A DNA stretch of 64,000 nt from Tenebrio molitor (lineage: Eukaryota > Arthropoda > Insecta > Coleoptera > Tenebrionidae): positions 7,502,001 through 7,566,000 of the forward strand of contig NC_091049.1 of the NCBI RefSeq assembly GCF_963966145.1. The letters run 5' to 3'. The translations under genes were made by a program, and so were the position numbers. Under the pieces are notes generated by a model. That model made no database searches, was not told where the DNA came from, and was given only the letters and a program-made list of their open reading frames with translations. This document shows positions 1-11,113 of the stretch, in pieces (position 1 is the stretch's first letter; every line of letters starts with the position of its first letter).

Positions 1-239
1 TGTTTTGGAAACATCTCAAAAACACCTTTAATTACACCTGGGGCCACGCCCTTTTTTGGGTGTGGTAACGGCCACTGTGACGTAGCTTCTGGTCATTGTT
101 GACCACTTCTTCGGCTGCAAGAACTTCTTCAGCTTCTGGTCATTGACGATCAACTTCTTCGCGACCTTGAGGTCACCTTACCATTAGCTGCGGATGGACA
201 CGCCATCGAACTGTCCCAGAACCCCCCCATCATAACTAC
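1..239. other. Unassigned left edge
   Basis: No supported gene. The stretch is less AT-rich than most of the window. It contains two diverged copies of a short motif, CTTCTGGTCATTG, near 88 and 134, the second running into a GATCAAC-containing tail. On the minus strand about 50 codons stay open, but I recognise no family. It may be the end of the P-like relic that lies to its right or of another element. Confidence 0.3.
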
Positions 240-395
240 TTAGGTACATATTGCGCAAGTGTAGGACTGCTTCCTGCCAAAATTTTGTGTGCCCCGGATT
301 TTTCTAAACTCCACAAGCAAGAGGTTTCTCGCAACGTGGACGACATGTTCCTCCCTCCAGATTATTATCAAAGAGTTTGTCAAAAAAGTTATTGT
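240..395 (-). pseudogene. P/THAP-like transposase relic, C-terminal part
   Basis: Minus-strand translation next to the copia-A insertion gives FFDKLFD, followed after a gap by a stretch with KPL.CGV and FWQEAVLHLRNM. Both match the region downstream of the catalytic core in P-element/THAP9-type transposases, where a 'GTA-F-FFDKLFD' segment is usual. A stop codon and frame changes show it is dead. It is the distal part of the relic at 5034-5491; the two are separated only by copia-A. The family call is inference from motif order. Confidence 0.5.
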
Positions 396-609
396 TATTG
401 AGGTTTTTCTCTTAATGAAAACAATATTTCGTGTTCTTTATGAATCACTTTAATATCTTTTTTAAGGAAACCGATTACATTTATTGTGATTTTCTGACAA
501 GCTCAAAAACAAACTTTATTTATTGTAGAGACGCAGCTCTCAGCTATCTTTATATTTTCTAACGTAACGTATTTCATGACCAACTTCATTAAACTATATT
601 ATTTTAACA
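396..609 (-). repeat. 3' LTR of copia-A
   Basis: 214 bp, reading in element sense from TGTTAAAATA to CCTCAATA. It appears identical to the copy at 4815-5028. Flanked outside by ATTGT at 391-395. Confidence 0.95.
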
Positions 610-617
610 CTTTCCCT
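610..617 (-). other. Polypurine tract of copia-A
   Basis: On the minus strand AGGGAAAG directly precedes the TGTT start of the 3' LTR. This is the expected place and composition for the plus-strand primer. Copia-B has AAGGGAGAG at the equivalent site. Confidence 0.7.
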
Positions 618-675
618 AGTTAATGATAGTTGAAAAAAAAAAACATGAAATTCACTGTCGATAGTCCTTTCTTTT

Positions 676-3600
676 TCACATAAGTCCCATTTTCACACAT
701 AAAATCGCCAGGCGTGTCTTTGGTAGCGGCTTTGTCATAATATCTGCTACTTGATGTTCCGTAGAGATTTGTTGAACGCCAAGTTTTCCCTCTGTCACTT
801 TTTCTCTGATAAAAAAATGTTTGATGGAAATGTGCTTAGTTCTGCGGTGAAACTCGGGATTCTAAGCCAGTCTCACTGCTGCAGAGTTGTCAACTTGGAT
901 AATGGGAACATCTCTGAGTTGAATGATCCCTCTAAAAAGTCTGCTTAGCCAAATTGCCTCTTTGGCTCCTTCGTTTGCTGCGATGATTTCTGCTTCAGTT
1001 GTTGAAGTTGCCACAACTGGTTGTCGTTGACTCATCCAGGAAATTGCTCCTCCAGCATACCTTACAAAATGACTCCAGAGGTTGAGCGACCTGTTGATGT
1101 GCATCCTCCAAAATCTGCATCGCTGTAGACGTCCAAAAAACCTTCATCCACGTTGCTCCGATAAACTATTCCCAGGTCCAAGGTCCCTGCTATGTACCTG
1201 AAGACTCTTTTGACTCTTATGACGTCCTCTCGAGTTGGATTTTCGAGTGTTCTCGAAATAAATCCCACGCTGTACGCCAGGTCTGGTCTCGTGCCAAGCA
1301 TGAGATACATCAGAGCTCCAACTGCCTGCCTATAGGGAAATTTCTGTGCTTGATTATCTTTCTCTGATGTGGAAATTTCTGTGCCCTTGAGCATTGGAGT
1401 TGAAACCGGCTTGCATTCTGAAAAATTAAAACGTTCTAAGATTTTCTTTGCATATGTCTTCTGATGAATTTTAATGAACTTTTCTTCATGTTCAATCTCA
1501 AGACCCAAAAAATAATCGGCCTTTTTCGAAACGATTTTGAATTCAGATTTCAACTCTTCAATGAAAATTTCCATTTCTCGTTGATCTGTTGCAGCTAGGA
1601 AACCATCGTCCACGTAGATCACAAGAATGAGTTTTCGACCACCTCTCTCTCGGATGTATAGACATGGGTCAGCGTCACTGGCCTTGAATCCATGTCGTTG
1701 CAGAAAATCTCCAAAACGTTTGTTCCAGCACCTAGGCGCTTGCTTAAGACCGTAGAGACTCCTCTTAAGTTGGCAAACCTTGCTGGTTCCGTCCTCATAT
1801 CCTTGTGGCTGCCTCATAAATACTGTTTCTTCAAGCTCTCCATACAGAAAAGCCGTTGATACATCAAATTGTATCAGATGCATCTTCTCACTTGCTGCGA
1901 TGCTGAGAATTGAACGAATTGTGCCCATCTTTGCCACTGGACTGAAAGTTTCGCTGTAATCAATGCCGTGACGCTGACTGAATCCCTTGACGACCAGTCT
2001 TCCTTTGTATTTATCGATACTGCCGTCAGGATTTTTCTTGAGTCGGAAAACCCACTTGCACGGAATCGCCTTTGCACCTGGTGGAAGATCTGTCAAAATC
2101 CAAGTTTGATTTTCTTTCAAAGAGGTTATTTCTCGATCCATGGCCCTTTTCCACTCAGCTGAGTTCTTGCTTCTCAAGGCATCTTCAAAGGTAGCAGGAT
2201 CCTCAGTCACTTGATTTACAAACTCCTCTACTATCGTGGTGTAATCTTCAAGATGTTTGGGCTTCTTCAGGGTCGATCGATCTCTTAAAACTCTTCCGGA
2301 TGTCTGTTGAGAAGTTTCTTCTTCTTCATCGATGTCTCCCAGCTCGCTCCTAGTCTCGTATTCTTCATCACCTCTTGATGCTTTCCTCAACTTCTGACTG
2401 TCTTCAGAGTTGATCGCCGACTTCCCCTCAGTGTCTATCTTCTGCTCGTCGGGTCTGTCTCCTTCTTCAACTTGATCTTCGTTCTCGATGTCTTTCATAG
2501 GTAGCTTGATCTTACTTATACAATCATTAATTCTTTCTTGGAATTGAATGTCTCTTGACAGGATAACTTTGTTGTCGTTGGGAATATAAATTCGGTAACG
2601 CTCATCTCCATCATATCCAACGAGGTAACCTTTTACTGCCTTCTTGTCCATTTTCCTTCTTCTTTCGGCTGGAATGTGGACGTAGCAGGAAGATCCAATT
2701 ATACGCAGATGTTTGATTCTTGGTTTCTTTCCCATCCACAATTCATAAGGACTAACTCCATCTTTTGACGACTTTCCTGTCCTATTTAAGATGTAAATTG
2801 CTGAGGTCACTAGCTCTGCCCATATCGCATCTGGAAATTCAACTTCACTGTTCGAGTATTTGAAGGTCCTTGCCATCTCAACTATAGTGCGATTTTCGCG
2901 TTCACTGCCGCCATTCTGCTCGGGCGTGTATGGTGCTGTCAGTCTCTGCAAAATTCCGTTCTCTGATAAAATACGTTTGACCTCTTCACAGTCAAATTCT
3001 CCTCCGTTGTCACTAAGTAGCTCTTGAATGTTGTGTCCGAGTGTTTTCGCGTGTGCTAAAAACTGTTTTAACACTACTTTAACATCTGATTTTTGTTTCA
3101 TCACAAAGCCATAGCGAAACTTCGTGTAACTATCTTTGAATACAACTAGAAATCGCTTTTTGCTGAATGATTCACAAAATGGTCCTACAACATCAGTTGA
3201 AAACAGTTCTCCTGGTTTCGTTGTCTTTACTCTGGTGCCAAAAGGTAATCGATGTGCTTTGCCAAAAACACAGGGCTCACAAATATCTCTTACTAGCTTC
3301 ACGTCGATACCCAACTCACTCTTAAGCATCTGTCTTACGTGTTGCTTGTCTTGATGACCCCATCTCTCATGATACAACTGTAGTGTCGAATTGCTTGCTT
3401 TTGCAATACTGACCCTCTCTTCTTTCCCTGGTATGACTGGTTCGATGGCTGCCTTGTACAGTGTTCCACCTTTAACACGACTTCCGCACAGCACCGTTTT
3501 TCCATTAACTTTTAAATAGCATTCAGTCGCTGTTGAAAGGAATCTACTGTTTTCATTTCTGTCTTGAGCTGCTAGAACAGAAAATAAATTTTTCGAAATC

Positions 3601-4679
3601 TGTGGAACAAGCCAGACATCGTTCAAAGTCATCTTCAGAGAACTAGATCCAGTAAAGGACCAGATCTGAATAGTTCCTTTCCCGATGGCCTTAAGAGCTT
3701 CTTGACCAGCTGCCTTAATGACGCAGGGGCTCTGAAACTCTTGGAACTCAATGAACAGGTCCGGGCAATTTGTTACGTGCTTCGTAGCTCCATTATCAAT
3801 CCACCATCCTGATGAATTCGTTTCCACTTGAAGAATATCTTCACTGATGACATATAAAGCTATGTTTGTATCCAGGGAGTTGCTCTGTGGGGCGTTCTTC
3901 TGCGGTCGTCCGTCAGCAATCCACTTGTAACACGTTTTCACCCAATGTCCCTTCTTCTTGCAATAATTGCAGATATCATTCTCTTTCGACTTTTTCGATT
4001 TCTTCTTTTCGCTTTTCACTAGAAAGGCAGCTCCGGTAGCGCCCTCTGTGGTCTTTCTAAAGTTTCTTTCATACATGCACAATTGGGTAAATAACTCTTC
4101 AAAAGTCTTTTCTTCGTTTTTTGACAATAGCATCCAACTGGATCTAAAATTTTCGAAGTCACCCGGTAGAATTTGCAAAACTTTGCAAACTAAAATTAAA
4201 TCTGGAAGTGCATTCTCATTTTTGGCTTTCAATCCGTTATTTAACTCAAACCACAAATTTTTCAATTTTGCAACGTGGGTCGAAACATCCTCTCCGTTAA
4301 TCCAACTGAACGCAAAAAACTCGGTACATATTTTGAACAGCTGATCTTTGGATGACGCCTCAAAATTCAACTTTAACGCTTCCCACGCTTCATGCGCTGT
4401 ATCTTTATTCATTATCTTTTGATAAACTGTGTCAGTCACGGAACTAGAGATCATAGATTTTGCATAACTGTTTGCCTTACGAAAAAAATCGCTCTTCATC
4501 TTGTGCTCCTTGACAACATTGTCTTCAGCACCAACTTGCAATGGCTCAGGTTTCACTAACCTCCCATCAATGGCATCTAGAGCTCCTTCGTGATAATCCA
4601 ACAAGTCACGTATTTTCCTCTTCCAAATCGGCCAATCTGTTTCACCAGCCAGGGGTTTTATGTGTTTCGCCAGCTCCAT
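676..4679 (-). pseudogene. copia-A gag-pol polyprotein, two lesions
   Basis: Retrotransposon polyprotein for capsid, protease, integrase, reverse transcriptase and RNase H. The likely start is the ATG at 4679 (MELAKHIKPL); the open frame begins upstream only by way of non-ATG codons. In order: UBN2-type gag; a CCHC knuckle (CNYCKKKGHWVKTC); a protease WWIDNGATKH, with DNG in place of the usual DSG; the pre-integrase LYHERWGHQ; an integrase with SDNGGEF and PEQNGGSERENR; a reverse transcriptase with YVDD; then RNase H. The frame is open for about 1200 codons and breaks by one base between 1104 and 1062. The RNase H then continues in the shifted frame to an in-frame TAG at 862-864, where CAG or AAG is expected, and coding similarity goes on to a TGA at 676-678. 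Everything except the RNase H end is intact. Confidence 0.9.
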
Positions 4680-4800
4680 CTTCGAAATGCTGAGACTGCG
4701 AGACTCCCAAAAAACACTCTCAACGTGATTCACGAGAAAACTACAACGTGTTCTTTTCCACGCACTTTACTTTAGTCTCTGCTTTAGTGACTCGCGTACA

Positions 4801-4814
4801 CTGGTCCCATAACC
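4801..4814 (-). other. Primer binding site of copia-A
   Basis: Minus-strand GGTTATGGGACCAG directly abuts the 5' LTR. It matches the internal initiator-tRNA-Met site used by copia elements (GGTTATGGGCCCAG) with one mismatch, so priming by a tRNA half-molecule is expected. Confidence 0.8.
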
Positions 4815-5028
4815 TATTGAGGTTTTTCTCTTAATGAAAACAATATTTCGTGTTCTTTATGAATCACTTTAATATCTTTTTTAAGGAAACCGATTACATT
4901 TATTGTGATTTTCTGACAAGCTCAAAAACAAACTTTATTTATTGTAGAGACGCAGCTCTCAGCTATCTTTATATTTTCTAACGTAACGTATTTCATGACC
5001 AACTTCATTAAACTATATTATTTTAACA
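4815..5028 (-). repeat. 5' LTR of copia-A
   Basis: 214 bp, reads as identical to the 3' LTR at 396-609. It carries the promoter by definition; I could not place a convincing TATA box. Followed outside by the ATTGT target duplication at 5029-5033. Confidence 0.95.
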
Positions 5029-5033
5029 ATTGT

Positions 5034-5491
5034 TTTTGCAGTTCCCAAGTCTTCATCATTTAGGTTTGTTCTACCTGTTAGTTAAAATATATATTAGATT
5101 ATTAACAACAATGTTATTAGAAATTACCACAGTTAACTAATAGCATGATAGTTGAATTAATCATGATTATGACGACTCAAAACTTGAGTTGCATAGGACA
5201 TCTTTTGGATCTTATCTGCATGTCCGTAATTTTGTGGAGGGATCTTAATTCGCCCCACGCTGAATCATAAAGATAAACCTTCACAATATGGTCCAATTTC
5301 ACACTTAAAATTTCTTCGTTTACTTCCCAAACCAAATCTTTTGTTATCCGATAATTTCTAATTCCTTTAATAAGATGAGGTGTATCAAATAATGGTGTAA
5401 TCTCTTGGTCTTGAAGTATTATTTTTCTTTTAATTTGTTGATTGTTTTCTATATAAATTTTGCTTGATTCTCTCAACAACAAATTTAGCAA
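5034..5491 (-). pseudogene. P/THAP-like transposase relic, catalytic core part
   Basis: The minus-strand frame at 5491-5177 contains DTPHLIKGIRN and, about 35 residues on, a degenerate copy of the 'PKLT..H..P..F.KM.VK.A.QVFS' block. Both are landmarks of P-element/THAP9-type transposases. The intact P-like protein at 16781-19506 has the equivalents FDVPHLMKSVRN and KLTNIHIHP. Further along, near 5070-5034, the translation gives NDEDLGTAK, matching the 'E..GTA' segment before FFDKLFD, which resumes at 390 beyond copia-A. Stops and frame changes make it non-functional. It is from a different P-like family than the intact one. Confidence 0.65.
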
Positions 5492-6154
5492 TCTTAGCAG
5501 CAGTACTATATTGTTTGTGAACGTGACACAGGCTCATTTTGAATTACAAGATAGTGACATAAAGATTGACACTGCTTTGACTGATTTTTAGATTATTGAG
5601 ATTACTTTGATTTTAAATTTTTGACTTTTCAAAACATTTGCACCCTCTTGCGGTGCGGTGAGGGTGCGCTAAACGATTTTCCGTTCATACACAAAATAAA
5701 CTATATAGAACGCAAACTCCCTATTAAATTTTTGGTTCTTGAAAAATGCGCCATCTGTTGGCTTGTGGACGGTACTTCCTTGGCCTGCTAGATTTTAGAA
5801 TGTGCATATTATGATTTATATTGGGTGGTATTTAACTGTTTACCAAATTTACCAAATTTATTCATACAAAAAAATACTTTCGTTTCCCAAAAATACTAAA
5901 TGCTCACCAAAATTAAGACCATACATAATCCTAGAGCGATAACCAGATATTGACATCCTGCTAGTTTCTTATATTATTTGCTACTAAAAATAATTTTTGT
6001 TGCCTAAAAATGCTATATGTTCACCAAATTGTATTCCATATTTAATTCTGAAATGATAACCAGATAATTTTAATTTTTGTTAGTGTCTTATATTCATGCA
6101 GTAAAAAAAACTCTTTGTCTCACAAAAATACTAAATGTTTACTATATTTTATAC
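5492..6154. other. Gene-free stretch with one P-like element end
   Basis: AT-rich and non-coding. At 5686-5775 it contains CATACACAAAATAAAC, TATAGAACGCAAACTCC and GCGCCATCTGTTGGCTTGTGG. These recur as the ends of the element at 31269-32309 and at 33553-33664. It is therefore one end of that P-like family; no partner end was found nearby. Confidence 0.5.
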
Positions 6155-6156
6155 TA

Positions 6157-6731
6157 CAGGTGTTTTCGAAGTTGAGGTGTTCCTTTTAACATGTGATAGT
6201 ATGCGTTGTTCTAAAGAATTTTAGCGAAAATCACCTTAGTAAAATGTGTACGGCAATGAAGATACAATAAGTTAATTTTTTTGAAATTTTTGAAACCGGT
6301 CCTGCTCAAATTTGCGCTGATTTGTTAGAAATTGGAATTGACAAAAAAAAATCAAATGAGCATGGACGTTAATCAAAACTACTGTCAGAGTTGTCATCTA
6401 ATTATTCGAAATGGCTTTATTATTAGGAAAATAATGAGCTCACAGATATGTTGCAAATGCATGGGCAATGTTATCACGTTATCAGAATGCATCTGCAGCG
6501 TCAAGAGAGCGATTTCCGGAAAGACACCATTCTGGGCCAGGTTAATTATTAATCTAGTACAGCGGAGAAATGGACAGGACCGGACTTAAAATTTTAGAAA
6601 ACAATAAAAATATACAATCGATTATCTCCGTTAATACAAACATTTTACTAAGAAGATTTAGGCTAAAATTTTTAAGAATAATGTGTAGTACCTCGTGTTA
6701 CAAGGAACGCGTCAACTTCGAGAACACCCTG
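6157..6731. mobile_element. Tc1-mariner-type miniature element
   Basis: 575 bp with inverted ends (CAGGTGTTTTCGAAGTTGA at the left, matching the reverse of TCAACTTCGAGAACACCCTG at the right) and a TA on each side (6155-6156, 6732-6733). No transposase; the short open frames inside are not supported as genes. Confidence 0.75.
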
Positions 6732-6733
6732 TA

Positions 6734-7480
6734 TATTCAATTTCAATTTCAAATGGATACTCAGATTTAGACTTCTTATTAGCCTCTCATACAGAGTGTC
6801 TCATAATTAAAGCATTCCAACTCCAAAGCGTTGCAGAGAGTATGCCGTGAAGCAAGTAAGAACTTGTTGAAAAAAGTTTTGAATAATTCTTAAGATGATA
6901 AAACCCTTCTAACTTTGTTCAATACAGCAACCGCATTCCTTACCTTATAATTTTCAGATCAAAGCGTTGCTCTTTTTGAACAAAAATTGCAAAAATTAAA
7001 TATTATTTTACTCCGCGATAACGCTACTTTTCTAAGACAATATTTTGCATCATTATTTTCTCACGATAAATAAAATAAACGCCAAATATTCCTAATTCCT
7101 ATTTGAAGAAAATTTGATGCAAACTCTACACCTTCAGTATCTTTGTAAGGAGGGGTCGCCTGAATTTTATATTGTATATCAATTGTAAGAAGAATCTACG
7201 TTTTATTAGGTCTCCTCACAATAAGGACATAGAATGCAAAAGAATTTCGCAATCGAGTATCAGCAAACGTTTTTTCGAAAACTGCACAGCTCCACATTAG
7301 CGGAAAGTCAAACATTTTTTTGTCTACAATTATCTTGATATTTTAAATTTGGAATACTCTGACCAACTAATAATGATAGCAACCGTCAAACAAACGATGT
7401 AACTTCTAATTTTGTAAGGTTTGGTTACGATTTTAGGAGAATTACTGGTGTTTAATAAAAGAAAGAAGAAAAAACAAAAA
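6734..7480. other. Unassigned AT-rich stretch
   Basis: No gene or clear repeat recognised. It leads directly to the ATG of the Crypton-like exon at 7481, so its last part may be that gene's old 5' region. Confidence 0.35.
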
Positions 7481-7735
7481 TGAGTTCCGAAATTGATGAA
7501 GATGATCTGCCTTTGGATATATTAGAAACGGCACGAAATACAGTTTCTAGTCTTATCCCGGAAAAGCCTTCTAGACAATATGAATCTGCTTAGAAGGATT
7601 TCATGAATTGGTGTGGCTCTAAGAAATTAAAGAACGTGTCTGAAAGTGTGATACTGGCCTATTTGGAATATAAAACTAAGATTTTGGGAAATAGTGACCT
7701 CTTCTTTAATCAAAAATTGCTGAACGTAATAGTTA
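7481..7735 (+). pseudogene. Crypton-like tyrosine-recombinase N-terminal exon, broken
   Basis: Opens with ATG after a purine-rich stretch. It reads an acidic N-terminus and then a helical block containing SLIPEKPSRQYESA, KDFMNWCGSKKLKNVSESV and ILAYLEY. That block is characteristic of the SAM-like N-terminal domain of eukaryotic tyrosine recombinases of the Crypton/KRAB-recombinase type ('P.KS...Y...Y..F..W......VSE.V.LAYF'). An in-frame TAG near 7591 stands where a Tyr codon is usual, one base away. The frame runs out just before the miniature element at 7747. No catalytic R-H-R-Y part is present. Confidence 0.5.
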
Positions 7736-7746
7736 TTTATGTATTA

Positions 7747-8024
7747 AGGGCGTAATGAAGGCGTTTGTGGCCCGCGGCGTGACATTGGGGCCCATAACAC
7801 GGTAAGGGCCACAAACGCCAATTATGCCCGTGGTACATACAAAATTTTATGTCCCGTCGAAGTTTTGAATTTTATAATAATTTATGTAGATTCAATTTTA
7901 AAATAACGACACAAAAATCAGGAAGGTGGAATAAGCCAGTTATTGTTGTTACTGTAGTAACGGCATAAACAAGGGCCATAAAAACGTTTACAGCCCGGGG
8001 CTATAATATACTGAATTACGCCCT
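7747..8024. mobile_element. Miniature element with AGGGCGTAAT ends
   Basis: About 278 bp, bounded by AGGGCGTAAT and its reverse complement ATTACGCCCT. Inside the left half is a second hairpin, GGCGTTTGTGGCCC against GGGCCACAAACGCC. A target duplication is not clear (TTA at the left, AAA at the right). Confidence 0.55.
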
Positions 8025-8101
8025 AAAAACTAGTCCATAAGTAGGCAAAATTCGCCCGATCGGACATAAAAGTCTTTTTTGTTCTAGATTGTATAGTCCA
8101 G

Positions 8102-8365
8102 ACAAAATAAATGTGAATCCTGACTTTATTAAGTCAAATTATTTAACATGTTCAAATCAAAATGTAAAGAAAACAATAACAAAGATTTATGATGGGAAAC
8201 AGATGGTTATCCACCACCAAAGTTGCAGGTAGAATTTCGAAAACTCGCTGTATTTATATACCTGCCCCTTTTCGAGAACGAACTACATACCATAAATCTT
8301 TATTATCGTTATCAGGTTATTAAATAATTTGACTTAATAAAGTCAGGATTCACATTTATTTTGTC
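8102..8365. mobile_element. 264-bp miniature element, long TIRs
   Basis: Ends ACAAAATAAATGTGAATCC and its reverse complement, with about 45 bp of near-perfect inverted sequence. Flanked by a CCAG direct repeat (8098-8101 and 8366-8369), a plausible 4-bp target duplication. Superfamily not recognised. Confidence 0.65.
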
Positions 8366-8847
8366 CAGTGAACAAAAAACAGTCACTTTGACAACCGATT
8401 TAGGTCATAAAATGTCAACATTTTTTATCAGTTTTCGAAAAAGTAGTTTTTTTGAGCAAGTGCTTAATATAAATGGATAGCGTGAATATTTATATTTGCA
8501 GTAAAGGCCCGTAACGTGAGCGTTCCACATTTGGTGACATTTAGTAAAATCGGTAAACATATAGCATTTAGGCCCGGTATTTCAGTCGTGGGTTAACTTT
8601 TGAGTTACCTAACCAAAATTTACTAGTTAACCAAAATTTTAAACAGTGCCTGTTTTTCAGTGTCTAAGCCCCGCCTCCTAGAATTTTGGTTAGCTAACCA
8701 GAATATTTCTTTGGTTGGTACTCCGATTGACGCGCGGTGTGCATTTGTGAGGTTAGGAATTGTTTGAATCTGACAACAGTGACAACGGCAGTATGAAATA
8801 ATAACAATTACAAAGTTAAAATCTGTTATCACGGAGCATTATTGAAA

Positions 8848-9845
8848 ATGAATCAATTGTTTGACATGTCATCTGATGAAGTTATTAACGATTTTGTGGA
8901 GCATGTGCCTAGAAAACGTCGTTATCAAGAAAAAAAAATCATTTGGATTACTGGCAGTGGGATGATCAAGAATTTTATAATAGGTTTTGATTCTCAAAAC
9001 CGCAGCTTGGAAAAAATCCAAGAAGCTATAAAGTCCTAGAAATTGGTAATTATACATACTAATATTACAAAATTACTGTATAATTTTTATGTTAATTTAA
9101 CAGGTTTCATGCTCTTTTACCAATAGGGATGCTATTATATTAATTATTATAACATTAATATATCGTGCTTGTGGCAGCATGTTGATTGTAGTTGGGGATT
9201 TTGCAGATGTACATAAGTACATCGAGCAAGATAATTTCAAGTTATTATGATGTAAGTACAGTTGCCGAATTAAAATTTCGGGCACTATTTTTCTATCACT
9301 TCAACAAAATCTCTGTAAAGCACCTTCTACTGTCATTATGATTGACATTAAATCATCGCTTTGATATGTTGCCTACCCGTTATTATGCCACAAATGACAA
9401 TTTTGAATGCCAAAAAGACAAAAACATGACAAGAGTAAAAAATAAGGTTATTAACGTAAAGGTTGTTTTAGAGTTTATATCATGACATTGCAGTAGTGCC
9501 CGAAATTTTAATTCCGCAACTGTACATGAATTTTTTTTTATCAGTGAGTCTTATGTGGCAGATTTGAAAACAATGAAATGGGGAATGAGTGATGGTGGAT
9601 ACCATTTGAAGAATTATGTCATTACCCCCGTGGCCAACACTAATACAGACACTAATAATGACGTACAGATCAGAACTCAGAATCCTGTTGAGCAGTCATT
9701 TTGGGTTTGGGAGGTTTCCCATTCTTAACACTGGAATTTCTTTAAAAATTGAGAAAGTGCAGTGGATAATTTTAGCCACAGCTGTGCTGCTCAATATGGC
9801 TTGTGGCTTAAAGAACAAGATCTACCACGATTAAGCCAAGAAGAA
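8848..9845 (+). pseudogene. Harbinger transposase relic
   Basis: Starts at ATG 8848. The first part reads an acidic leader and then, with a frame slip, WDDQEFYNRF and FSKPQLGK, the usual 'FRLSK.TV' region. Near 9160 the translation RACGSMLIVVGDFADVHK matches the conserved 'YATGSFQ..VGD..GVSKST' helix-turn-helix block. After the miniature at 9259-9522, MSDGGYHLKNYVITPVANT matches the catalytic 'GD.GYPL..YLLTP', and SHFGFGRFPILNTGISLKIE with TAVLLNMA matches the C-terminal 'VE..FG..K.RFPIL...AVLHNI'. Large internal loss and frame changes make it dead. The last part encodes C-terminal landmarks in the order expected for the family. Confidence 0.75.
9259..9522. mobile_element. Tc1-type miniature inside the Harbinger relic
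   Basis: 264 bp, starting CAGTTGCCGAATTAAAATTT and ending with its near-perfect reverse complement. TA on both sides (9257-9258, 9523-9524). CAGT ends and TA duplication fit Tc1-mariner. It interrupts the transposase relic. Confidence 0.8.
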
Positions 9846-10190
9846 GAAAGGGTTTTTAATTTTGTAAATAATGTTCCTGTGGAGCCGGGTCATAGAAATG
9901 GGAACAATCAATGTACAATGTAATAATGTATTAAATAATTAAATATATTAATAATAAGTTTCATACATTAATTTTAATTTTAATGCATGCTCTTCCCTTA
10001 ATTGCCAAACTCGTGATAAAATAAAAAGTTCAATTATAAAAACACAAAACAAACATATTACTTTATAACCACTACCTACATGAATGATTTGACCAAGATA
10101 TTTGGGTTAACCCACCAACAAATGCTGGTTAACTTTTTGGTTAGAGAAACTTTGGTTAGGATGCCAACCAAGTAATGAAAAACACCTAAC

Positions 10191-10409
10191 TGTTGATGTA
10201 TTTCTCATTTTATAATTATTTAATAACAGTACTTTTATTTTGTTTAGGTTGGTACTAAAACCAACGAGTAGATGTAACTAAGGAAAAACCTGGTATACGC
10301 CATAGACACTAACTTGAAACTTGTAGATGGAAAAACAACACGTTCACGTTTGAATAAACAGTTTTAGCTTTTAAATCAAAACAGTCGGCCTTATTAGAAA
10401 ATCCCAACA
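10191..10409 (+). repeat. 5' LTR of copia-B
   Basis: Starts TGTTGATGTATT. Its end is placed at AACA immediately before the primer site GGTTATGGGC. Related to, but clearly different in sequence from, the copia-A LTR. Confidence 0.8.
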
Positions 10410-10419
10410 GGTTATGGGC
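10410..10419 (+). other. Primer binding site of copia-B
   Basis: GGTTATGGGC directly follows the 5' LTR and matches the first ten bases of the copia initiator-tRNA half site. The next bases (TACAG) diverge. Confidence 0.65.
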
Positions 10420-10543
10420 TACAGTGCGTATTAAAAAGAAAGTGCACTAACGGGAAAATATAATTTGGCGTACTGGTTGAAGTAATCTCCGCAAGTCCAA
10501 TTTTGAGGTTAAGGAATCCACGAGGTGAACCAAAGAAGAAACA

Positions 10544-11113
10544 ATGGATTCGTCAAGAATAATTAACGTTGGACTATTGGAAGGGAAAGCAAATTGGACT
10601 ACGTGGAAATACAAAATTTCCGTCTGTCTACGAGGAGTCTCCGGAGCAATGGATGTTGTCCAAGGCAGGTTAGTGGCACCTAATACACTACAAGAAGATG
10701 CTACCGCTGCCCAAACAGCGACGTACAAAAGTGCATTAGAAGTATTCAATAAAGCAGACAGCAATGCCTTGATTATCTTAACCACGAACATGTCAGATGA
10801 AACGTTGCAGAAGATAATGCGATTCACGACGTCGCGAGAAGTATGGCTGGAACTTCACAAGTTGTTTGACGGCGTTTCTGAGGACAAAGTCTACAACCTC
10901 TGCTTACAATTCTTTGGATTTAAGAGGAATCCTGAAGTTGACATCGCATCACATATTTCAAAATTGAAAACACTATGGAGCGAGTTGAAGCAGGAGATGA
11001 TGAAAGATGAAGCGAACCTGGAACTACCAGACTTATTTCTGATCTGTAAAATTCTGGGAACACTACCAGATGACTATTTTTCATTCAAGTACGAAAACCA
11101 GCTCACTCGATGA
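10544..11113 (+). pseudogene. copia-B gag, truncated
   Basis: ATG at 10544. The protein is about 185 residues of copia-type gag (UBN2 fold), with LLEGKANWTTWKYKI near the start and LFLICKILGTLPDDY at the end. Both have close counterparts in copia-A (LAGETDWPIWKRKI, LILVCKVLQILPGDF). It breaks about 70 residues before the zinc knuckle would begin and runs out in a foreign frame to a TGA. The join to pol is at about 11092-11104 and changes frame, so gag and pol can no longer be made as one polyprotein. Confidence 0.85.

Larger units (their letters stand above)
396..5028 (-). mobile_element. Ty1/copia LTR retrotransposon, copia-A
   Basis: A complete element, 4633 bp, on the minus strand. It has 214-bp LTRs at both ends and a 5-bp target duplication ATTGT (391-395 and 5029-5033). 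The LTRs read as identical base for base, which implies a recent insertion. Beside the 5' LTR is a copia-type primer site matching the anticodon-side half of initiator tRNA-Met. A purine tract precedes the 3' LTR. It encodes one gag-pol frame, interrupted twice near the end. The insertion lies in a P-like transposase relic that reads on both sides. Confidence 0.95.

Noticed and set aside
1062..1104. Programmed ribosomal frameshift in copia-A
   Set aside because: The slip lies in RNase H, has no slippery heptamer I recognise, and is followed by an in-frame TAG; copia-B reads through the same region in one frame. A mutation is simpler.
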